A stretch of 64,000 bases of DNA from Rhizophagus irregularis (Eukaryota > Glomeromycota > Glomeromycetes > Glomerales > Glomeraceae). Every line of letters starts with the position of its first letter. Position 1 is the stretch's first letter. Both the position numbers and the translations under genes were made by a program. The stretch spans positions 548,501-612,500 of the forward strand of contig NC_089444.1 of the NCBI RefSeq assembly GCF_026210795.1, in the 5' to 3' direction. Below are positions 11,908 through 22,900 of the stretch, in pieces. The notes below the pieces were generated by a model. That model did no database searches, was not told the origin of the DNA, and saw nothing but the letters and a program-made list of their open reading frames with translations.

Positions 11908-13480
11908 TATTAAAGGAAAAAAAAAAGGAGGAAAGAGTTGAACGGAAATTTAATCACGTAAAAAAAACAATCATTTTATGCTTATTAGGGAAAATGAGGT
12001 TAATTGCTCATTACGGAAGTCGATAATCATGATATGTACGACGCTCACGCATTTAACGCGTTATGATAACATTTTCAGTTAGTAACATATAACTGAATTA
12101 CTTATAATGTAATTCAACCAAGAAAATTAGAGAGAAAAAAATTGGTGGGTAAAAAAAATTTCTTTTGTCGCATGATTTTATTTCATAATAAAAAGATGAT
12201 CTTTTATTCTAAAAAAATAAAACAAAATCGGCATTTTTGTTGCGATTTTATGGATTTGATCTCCATTTGATCTAACCGCAAAGTAACTAGGTTCATTTTT
12301 TTTTTATCATAAGTGTAAATAAATTACGTAAATAATGTCTATAGAGCACCTAATTATTAAAATTTATTTGCTTCACGTTTCTTATCACTAAACTGCGCAT
12401 CATTTCATAAAATTTTGATTCGAACTTGAAAGTCCGCTAACAAGTTTTACCAGCAGCACACATTGAATTACGTTTGTTATGCAATCATTAAATTTATATA
12501 TAATTTTAAAGTATCATCGTATACGCTTTTAAAAATAGATATTAGAACCGAACATTCAATGTTGAATTCTTCACCGTTTTATTTAATTGAACTGTTACAT
12601 TATGACAATCATGACAAAAAAGAAAATTTAGTTAAATAATAGATATACTTAAATAATATTAATTAATTGTTAAGTCCTATAAAAATTTTGCAGAATTATT
12701 GCTCATGTTTGATCATGAATATTATGAATGATTTTTAATAAAATTATATCTAGTTCTTTGAATGAGTTAAAAGAAAAAAAAATCATGGAACACGAAATTC
12801 TCAACACCAATGCTGGCCAATTTTCTTAAGGCAATATAATAATTGATCAATAATTTAGGCAGTCGTCCGCTCAATCGAGTGCATTTGATGAATCATTTCT
12901 TATTTATAAATTTAATTAAATGAGATGATTTCATTTATTTTCTTAACTGATTTCTATAATTTTTAAACGGTTTCATTTTTAATTTACGCAACTAACTGCT
13001 ATCGTCACTGGGATCAATACATATGAATCATTTCGAAAATAAGGTAATACTGATAAACCTCAATTTTGTTTATGCATCATGAAATAATTAATTCCTTATA
13101 AATGGAAAGTGTCTGTCAGGACTTGTTATTATTATATTTCCCTTGATATAATCCATGGAACGTAAATGGAATTAACGAGAAAACCCAGAACAATATATTA
13201 TATTACTACCACAGATAAAGATTTATTTATTTAATATGTGTTTTGTTTTTTATCGCGATACATCGCACCCTGGGCGGGCAAAATTACGTAATGCCGGGCA
13301 AAATTAAAACATGTGACATTTAACTTGGGTGTGAAAAATAGATTTTTTTTTTTACAACAAAGAATTACATATAAAAAATGAAAAGGGAGGTGTGTGACGC
13401 AGGTGACAAAAAAGGGTGCGATAAATTATAAAATCCTTTTCATAAAGCCAAATTTAAGAAATTATTTTTGAGAAAAGAGA
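11908..13480. other. Intergenic AT-rich spacer
   Basis: No gene supported on either strand. A GC-richer phrase around 13268-13305 (gggcgggcaaaattacgta, then gccgggcaaaatta) is a diverged short direct repeat resembling the CCGGCCAAATT motif cluster at 16514-16640. Confidence 0.45.
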
Positions 13481-13587
13481 TGTACTGTACGGTCTTAATT
13501 TTAGAAGTTCGTACAGTACAGTACAGCGCTTATTATAGTACTGTACTGTACTGTATGAACTTTTGTTAAAACTTACCGTACAGTACA
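13481..13587. repeat. Imperfect inverted repeat built on TACAGTAC
   Basis: Left arm from 13481 (tgtactgtacggt), an intermediate part, then aagttcgtacagtacagtaca; the right arm mirrors these (tgtactgtactgtatgaactt ... accgtacagtaca) and ends near 13587. The inner stem is about 21 bp with one mismatch around a ~16-base loop. The whole would fold as a long cruciform. It may be a small foldback element. No coding. Confidence 0.8.
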
Positions 13588-16513
13588 GTTTATAAATCTA
13601 CCTATTATGAAAAGGATATTCTAATTGCCCCAAAAAGTCTTGATCGATTAATTTGCTGATTTTACATCGGTATGATACTATCTTACGGTAATTTGTCTGT
13701 CATACATACTAAATTTATAAATCGTACTATACTAATTTACTATATACTCAAGCGAAGCGAAGGACTATATATAGTCTAGAAAGGATAACACAAATGTCCT
13801 CCTATTCGTTCGCTCAGTCACATGACAATTCTACGTGTAATTGTTGTATTAAAAAATTCGATCAATACTTCCATGTGGGATGCATATTTAAATTTTTAAA
13901 AAAAAAATTTCTCAAGAATTAAAATATTTGCCCGTTTCTGTTGTACTTTTCACGTTCATTTGTTAGTTTTATCTCACGATTTTCTTATGTTTCTCTTGCT
14001 CGTTTCTGTCATTTCATTCACGATCGCTTACAAGACGCATTTCACGATTTCCAATATTTTCTGTCTTTTATTATTTCCCAGTTGGCATTTAGGATAATCT
14101 GATTCATGGTTAATATTAAATTTGATGAATGTATTAATTATAAATCAAATAGAACTTTTTTCTAATTAAATTCAGAATTTTAAGAGATAATAGTCTAGTT
14201 TCGAATAATAATAATTTTACATTTGTGGGATCAATATTTAGCACATAACTACATTTTAAAAAGTTTAAACATTTAGTCATTTTGTGTAATATTTTTTGTT
14301 CTGGTGATTGGATTACATGATTCTTGTTCATTAGATTCGTCTCGTTGAGACCGAGGTAAATTCATAATGATCTAACTGATATTAACTGATATTAACTGAA
14401 TTACAATATTTTAACCTTCTAAACTTCTTGTTATGCAATTTGTAAAATTTATGCAATAAATAGTTTCATATTCAAAAAATCCTGAAATAATATGAAGCAG
14501 CTAACATGCGATGATCTGCAAAATTTTGGTAAATAAAAATGGACAATTTCTGTTAGATATTAGATCACATGACTTTATTAAGTGTGACGTAAGATTTTTG
14601 CTAGCCTATCATAGCTAGTTTTTCTTTAATTTATTTTGTATAAATTGTTACAATTTTTAATAAAGTTGAAAACTGATCTAAGCAAAAAAGATGTTAACTT
14701 TATCATTAAGTGCGCCAAACTATCATAGATTAGCTTGCGTAGCTTGGAGAGCTAGTTTTCTTCTTTTCTTTACTAGTTTCAGGAATGACTGGCCTAAACC
14801 GAAACCTGATATTACAATCCCCGGCGAAAAGAATGGCGGTGCGAATGATCATTATCCCGACATGACATTTTCCCGAATTCAATTTATGAAAATGTAACTT
14901 TGGTTGGGTATATATAGTATTTAACAATAATTACATTGTTGACCGTGAAAATCGTCTTTTAACCATTTTCATCAGTCGTGATGATTAGATTATTCCTTTC
15001 TAGATTATTTAAGAGGTATTGCACATACTATTTCTCTTTAATTTTTTTCAATTTGTAAGTTTTTACTTATAATACTTTATTAAATTTATAGTAAATATGG
15101 TTCCTTTCGCCTGTTTAATTTGTTTAATTTGGGTGTTTTAATTAAGAAAGCATTTGAGGATATTTTAATGTTATTTACAACAGACAAAGAATAATAAATT
15201 TTTTAAAATAGCTGCTTTATTAATTGAATTTTAATTTTATTAAAGGTATTGTGTTTTTTAAAAAACAATTGTCTCAATTAAGATAAATTATATGATAAAT
15301 GTAATAATTTGTAAAATAATAAATTCATTGTTCATTTAATAAAAAATTAAGAAAATATTATGCAAAATGTAAATTAAATAAATAATAAACATAAAATTTA
15401 ATTTTTCTATTAATTTATTTATTAGTATATCAAAAAATTCATTTTTATTTATTTTTTTTTTTAAATCATGTATTTTTGTGAATCATTTTCGTAATTTGAT
15501 TTCGGGATTTTGTCCTGTCGGGAAATCGTGAAAATGAATGTCAGGAAATCGTTCCATAACCCAAGCTACTTATATCTCGATTGCTTAATTCTTTTGCAAA
15601 CAAAATTTCACAATATGATGATAATACTTATTGAATTTTTACATATTTATTTTATGATAAATATTAATACATTTATTTACTATATTTGATATATATAATA
15701 TACATACTTAGCCTTTGTTCAAACTGATTAAACCTCTCCCCTATAAAAAATTTTTATCCGAAAAATTCCGTGAAAATGATACATTCACGGATATCCACGT
15801 TAGCGAGATGAAAATTTCCATGATTTAAGGCTATTAATTCCATGAAAATGATACATTCACGGAAAAAACATGGAAAGATAAAACACGGATCAGATTTTTT
15901 ACAGGGCTCAAATTAGATAGTTCATTTAACATGATGTTAAAAGAAAATTGTGAGGGAATGTTAAAGAATTATTGAATTTGTATAAAGTACATGTATAACT
16001 TTTCTTTTAAATAAACCAGTCTGTAATTGAACAAATATTTTTTAATAAAATCCATTATTTTCACTTATATTAAAATAATGGCCTGCCAAAATATTTCATA
16101 AAAATTACTAATGATAGGAAAATGTAAAGAACAATCTTTTTAACAAAAAAAAAAATGTTTTTATAGGTAAAAAAAAATGAAGTGCTATTTATTTTTGGAG
16201 TCAATTTAATAAGAATAAATTGCAATTTTAAATTCCTCTATTTAAAATTATCACTACACCTTTTTGAAATTTTATTCTCAATCTTGATAATATACAGAAA
16301 GAGATAATATAGCTTCAGTTGTTGGATTATTTTTTTGAATTATCTTAAATGGTGGTAGTTTCATACCTTTAGGATTAATAAGATATTAACATTTTATTGA
16401 AAAGAATTTTTTGCTAATAACTTTTTATTTATTGATAATAAAATATGAAATTACCACCATTTAGCATATCTCGATGGGACACTGGATGATTAGTTAAAAT
16501 ATTTACATTCATA
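13588..16513. other. Intergenic spacer with small direct repeats
   Basis: No gene accepted. A 68-residue open frame at 14691 has no recognisable domain. A 26-base phrase (gtgaaaatgatacattcacg core) occurs twice, at about 15766 and 15838. Short ATTAACTGAT repeats lie at 14378-14400. The rest is AT-rich. Confidence 0.45.
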
Positions 16514-16640
16514 ATGCTGGCCAAATTTGAAAACCGGACACATGTTCATTTTATAATTCCGGCCAAATTTGCAGACATTTATGTCCGTTTTAATTCCGGC
16601 CAAATTTTGCTGGGCGAAATTATCTTAATTCTGGCCAAAT
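16514..16640. repeat. Cluster of the motif (C)CGGCCAAATT
   Basis: The words ctggccaaatttg, ccggccaaatttgc, ccggccaaattttg and ctggccaaatta recur about every 35-40 bases, mostly preceded by taatt. Related words occur at about 28198, 36230 and 36280. This looks like a piece of a widespread repeat. The open frame running through it (16514-16885) has no recognisable domain. Confidence 0.6.
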
Positions 16641-16896
16641 TAATGTGTAACCTTGAAATTTTTTTTGCCTTTTTTATAGTTATAAGGTGGTACAAAATGT
16701 ATATTAATGGCAATCCTTGCATGTTTATTACACGTGGTGTATCCTATTTTATTGTACCAGGATGGGTCATACTTTGGGCGCTATTTGGATATCAAATGAT
16801 GGTGTTGATACACCAAAGTGATAGGATAGATGTACAACGTGAGCCCATGGGTGTTTGGAGTACAGGCCTGTCGGGCCACAAATAACATTGAACAAC

Positions 16897-16906
16897 TATA
16901 TATACT
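16897..16906 (+). promoter_or_regulatory. TATA-like element upstream of the microexon kinase gene
   Basis: The word ctatatata lies about 75 bases before the ATG at 16976. Position and composition fit a core promoter, but the region is generally AT-rich, so this is weak. Confidence 0.3.
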
Positions 16907-16975
16907 TGAATAAAGGCGTTCAATTGGTACTTACCCTCATTTTTTTAGGAAGAATTCCAACAATATTATTTAGTA

Positions 16976-19900
16976 ATGGCTCAAAGTAATAATAAAGGTA
17001 AAAGTATATAACATGAATATATCTAATACAAATTGAAACTGCTCTAAATTTTTTTCAAACCAAATTTGTAATATAATGAAACTAGTTTCAAAAATTGAGG
17101 AAGATAAAGGTAAGAAAATTATTTAACAGCTTGTAAATTATAAACATATAATTTAAATTTTTTTAAACTATTTTTAAAAATTATTTACTATATTAGCTCG
17201 TAAGTAATAGGTTATCTTATAATCGGAATGATAATTAAATTACTTCTATTATTTTATATAACTAAATAATTTATTTTATTATTAATATTTTATAGTTGGT
17301 AAGTTAATAGCTATTTTATTTATTATATTTTACATAATATTTTAAATAACTAAATTTTCTATTAATATAATTTTTTAATAATTACAATATTATAGAAAGT
17401 AAGTATTTAATTTTATATTAATTTAAAAGCATTTATATATAATTTAAGCTAATAATATTATTTATTTAAATAATTAGATTGTAAGTTACTGTATATACTT
17501 AATTTTTATATACAATTATAATATTTTATCTAATTGATTATAATTACTTTAATTACTTTACTTTATAATATTATTAATTAATAATGCTACAGGGTGTAAG
17601 TTACTTATTTAAATCTATTATATTTATATAATATTTACATATAATTTAAATTAACTAAATTTTTTATTTTAAAAAATTATTCAAATATTTTAGATCGTAA
17701 GTAATTCTATTATATTTATATAATATTTACATATAATTTAAACTAACTAAATTTTTTATTTCATATATTTTAGAGCGTAAGTAATTTTGTTATATTTATA
17801 ATATTTTACATATACTACTAATTAAAACTAACTAAATTCATTATTTAAAAAATTATTCACATATTTTAGAGCGTAAGTAATTCTATTATATTTATATAAT
17901 ATTTATATATAATTTAAACTAACTAAATTCTTTATTTGAAAAATTATTTTGTAATTTCTTTTAGTTGGTAAGTTATAAGTTATTTATTTATTTGTATAAT
18001 GTTTACATATAATTAAACTAATTAAATTCTTTATTTAAAAATTATTCAAATATTTTAGATTGTAAGTAATTTATTATATTTATATAATATTTATATATAA
18101 TTTAAACTAACTAAGTTCTTTATTTAAAAAAATTATTTATTTAATAATATAGGGAGTATGTTATTTATTTAATTCTATTATAATTTTTTATATAATATTT
18201 ACATATAATTTAAATTAACTAAATTCTTTATTTAAAAAATTATTCAAATATTTTAGATTGTAAGTAATCTATTATATTTATATAATGTTTACATATAATT
18301 TAAACTAATTAAATTCTTTATTTTAAAAAATTATTCAAATATTTTAGATCGTAAGTAATTCTATTATGTTTGTATAATATTTATATATAATTTAAATTGA
18401 CTAAATTCTTTATTTAAAAAATTATTCATATATTTTAGAGCGTAAGTAATTCCATTATATTTATATAATATTTATATATAATTTAAACTAATTAAATTCT
18501 TTATTTAAAAAATTATTCAAATATTTTAGAGTGTAAGTTTCTATTATATCTATATACTATTTGCATATAATTTAAACTAACTAAATTCATTATTTAAAAT
18601 ATTTTAGATTGTAAGTAATTCTATTATATTTATATAATATTTACATATAATTAAAACTAACTAATTCTTTATTTAAAAATTATTTATTTAATAATATAGG
18701 GAGTATGTTATTTATTTAATTTTATTATATTTATATATTATTTATATATAATTTAATCTAACTAAATTCTTTATTTAAAAATTATTCAAATATTTAGAGG
18801 GTAAGTAATTCTATTATATTTATATATTATTTATATATAATTTAAACTAAATAAATTTTTTATTCAAAAATTATTCAAATATATTAGTGTGTAAGTAATT
18901 CTGTTATATTTATATAGTATTTATATATAATTTAAACTAACTAAATTCATTATTTAAAAAATTATTATTTAATAATATAGGGAGTATGTTATCTATTTAA
19001 TTCTATTATATTTATATAATATTTGCATATAATTTAAACTAACTAAATTCTTTACTCAAAAATTATTCAAATATTTTAGAGTGTAAGTAATTCTATTATA
19101 TTTATATAATATTTACATATAATTAAAACTAACTAAATTCATAATTTAAAAAATTATTCAAATATTTTAGATTGTAAGTAATTCTATTATATTTATATAA
19201 TAGTTATATATAATTTAAACTAACTAAATTCTTTATTTAAAAAATCATTTTGTAATTTCTTTTAGTTGGTAAGTTATTATTTAATTCTACATATTTACAT
19301 GTAATTTAAACTAACTAAATTCTTTATTTAATAATTATTCAAATATTTTAGAGCGTAAGTAGTAGTTATATAATATTTACATATAATTGAAACTAACTAA
19401 ATTCTTTATTTAAAAAATTATTCATATATTTTAGTTCGTAAGTAATTCCATTATATTCATATAATATTTAAATATAACTTAAAAAACTAACTAAATTCTT
19501 TATTTAAAAAATTATTCATATTTTTTAGAGCGTAAGTAATTCTATTATATTTATATATTCAGTTTATATATAATTTAATTAATCAAATTCTTTATTTAAA
19601 AAATTTTTCAAATATTTTAGAGTGTAAGTAATTCTATTATATCTATAATAATATTTACATATAATTTAAATTAACTAAATTCTTTATTTAAAATATTTTA
19701 GATCGTAAGTAATTCTATTATATTTATATAATATTACATATAATTAATATAGTAATTAAAACTAACTAAATTTTTATTTGAAAAATTATTCAAATATTTT
19801 AGAGGGTAAGTAATTCTATTATATTCATATAATATTTACATATGATTTAAACTAACTAAATTCTTTATTTAAAAAATTGTTTAAATATTTTAGAACGTAA

Positions 19901-22900
19901 GTAATTCTATTATATTTATATATTATTTACATATAATTTAAATTAACAAAATTTTTATTTGAAAAATTATTATTTAATAATATAGGGAGTATGTTATTTA
20001 TTTAATTCTATTATTATTTAAATAATATTTACATATAACTTAAACTAACTAAATTTTTATTTAAAAAATTATTCAAATATTTTAGAGCGTGAGTAATTCT
20101 ATTATATTTATATAAATTTATATATAATATCAATTAAATTCTTTATTTAAAAAAATCATTCAAATATTTTAGATCGTAAGTAGTAATTCTATTATATTTG
20201 TATAATATTTACAAATAATTTAAACTAACTGAATTCTTTATTAAAAAATTATTCAAATATTTTAGATCGTAAGTAATTCTATTATATTTATATAATATTT
20301 ACATATAATTTAAAACTAACTAAATACTTTATTTAAAAAATAATATTTAGATCGTAAGTAAATTCTACTGATATTTATAATTTAAATCACCAGGGATGAT
20401 GATCACCGGTGACTGAAATTATAACGATCGACCAGCATTAAAAAAATAGTGCCGGTAAAAATTGATAATTTTGGCCAACGGTGATGATTACCCCCGGTGA
20501 TTTGAAGTAAAAACTAATTTAAACTAACTTAATTTTTTATTTAAAAAATTGTTTTGTAATTTCTTTTAGTTGGTAAGTTATTTATTTTATTCTATTATAT
20601 TTATATAATATTTATATATAATTTAAACTAACTAAATTCTTTATTTCAATTATTTTAGGACGTGAGTAGTAATTCTATTATATTTATGTAATATTACAAA
20701 TAATTTAAACTAACTAAATACTTTATTTAAAAAAATTATTTATTTTATATAGGGAGTATGTTATTTATTTAATTCAATTATTAAATTTATATAATATTTA
20801 CATATGATTTAAATTGACTAAATTCTTTATTTAAAAAATTATTTATTTAATAATATAGGGAGTATGTTATTTTTTAATTCTATTATATTCATATAATATT
20901 TACATATAATTTAAACTAACTTAAAAAATTTTCAAATATTTTAGATCGTAAGTAATTCTATTATATTTATATAATATTTGCATATAATTTAAATTAACTA
21001 AATTCTTTATTTAAAAAATTATTTTGTAATTTCTTTTAGTTGGTAAGTTATAAGTTATTATTTAATTCTATTATATTTATATAATATTCGTGTATAATTT
21101 AACTAACTGAATTCTTTATTTAAAAAATTATTCAAATATTTTAGACTGTAAGTAATTCTATTATATTTATATAATATTTACATATAATTTAAATTAACTA
21201 AATTCTTTATTTAAAAATTATTTATTTAATAATACAGGGAGTATGTTATTTATTTAATTCTATTACTATATTCATGTAAAATTTACATATGATGTAAATT
21301 AACTATATTCTTTATTTAAAAAATTATTCAAAATATTTTAGATTGTAAGTAATTCTATTATATTTTCGTATAATATTTACATATAATTTAAACTAACTAA
21401 ATTCTTTATTTAAAAATTATTCAAATAATTTAGACTGTAAGTAATTCTATTGTAGTTATATAATATTTACATATGATTTATATGATTTAAACTAACTAAT
21501 TTTTTATTTAAAATTATTCAAATATTTCAGATCGTAAGTAATTCTATTATATTTATATAATATTTACGTATAATTTAAACTAACTAAATTCTTTATTTGA
21601 AAATTTATTTATTTAATAATATAGGGAGTATGTTATTTATTTAATTCTATTATATTTATATAATATTTGCATTTAATTTAAACTAACTAAATTTTTTATT
21701 TGAAAAATTATTTATTTAATAATATAGGGAGTATGTTATTTATTTAATTCTATTATTATTTAAATAATATTTACATATATTTTAAAGTAATATAACTTAA
21801 ACTAACTAAATTCTTTATTTTAAAAATTATCCAAATATTTTAGATCGTAAGCAATCCTGTTATATTTATATAATATTTACACATACTTTAAGCTAACTAA
21901 ATTATTTAAAAAAATTATTTAAAATATTTTAGCTTGTAAGTATTGCATTTTTTTAATTATAATAAATCCTATATTTTTATATTTAATTTATTATAATTAT
22001 ATAATGTTTACTCATAACAATTAAATCTTTTTATTTATTTTAGTTGGTAAGTTATAAGTTATTATGTACTATTTTTTAAATTTTTAAATTAATTATTTTA
22101 TTATATTAATATCGATCTTATAATTTTATTTAGAGTAAGTATAATTAATATTGTTTAATATTTAAATTTTTAATTGTAAATTTTATTTTAAATTTTAATT
22201 TAATATATTAATTTTATTTTTATATTTAAAGATTTGGTACTAGTGGAAGTGAAATTGTGGATCAATTCATTTCTAAAAATAAATTAAAATGGATTCCTTA
22301 TGATAAATTTAAAAATATTGAATATCTTGATAAAGGAGGATTTGGTACTACATATAAAGCTAAATATAATAGTATTGAAGTAATTCTTAAATATTTTAAT
22401 GATCTTAATAATTCAGATGAAAGTTTAAATAAATTTTTAAATGGAGTATGATTAAATGTTTTTTTTTTTTTAATATTATAATTTATTTATACTAATTAAC
22501 CTAAATATTTTTTTTTTATAGTGGAAGATTATTAATTCAGATGAAATTACTAAAATATATGGATTTACAAAAGACTCAAATACTTTGAATTATGTATTGA
22601 TAATGGAATATATAAATAAGGGTAGTTTAAAAGGATGTTTAACAGAAATAACAAAAAATTGGGAACAAAAATTATTTTATTTATATCAAATTATTATGGG
22701 CCTTAATGATATTCATGAAAAAGATCTTATTCATTATAACTTTCATAATGGTAATATTTTATGTAATGAATATAAAGAAGATATATATGGAATTTTTATT
22801 AGTGATTATTTAGGATTATATCAACATGCAAAATCTTTTTTAAAAGAAAATGAAATCTATGGTGTTTTACCATTTATAGCACCTGAAATTTTAAGAGGTC

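Noticed and set aside
14691..14897. 68-residue open frame
   Set aside because: No recognised motif, short, overlapping open frame on the other strand.
16514..16885. 123-residue open frame
   Set aside because: It starts inside a repeated CCGGCCAAATT cluster and shows no domain; it looks like an accident of repeat sequence.
17130..17132. An extra microexon CTT after aacag at 17129
   Set aside because: The intron before it would be only 20 bases, far below the others; the acceptor at 17196 gives a normal 87-base intron.
17197..22134. CRISPR-like or plain satellite interpretation of the ~95-base tandem array
   Set aside because: There are no unique spacers between short repeats; instead each unit carries donor, branch-like and acceptor signals around a fixed three bases, and the frame works out. 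A plain satellite would not keep these.
17110..22231. The whole array removed as a single 5-kb intron from exon 2 to exon 55
   Set aside because: It joins phase 1 to a phase 2 exon and hits a stop within about 20 codons. Only inclusion of at least the one-base exon at 22134 restores the frame.
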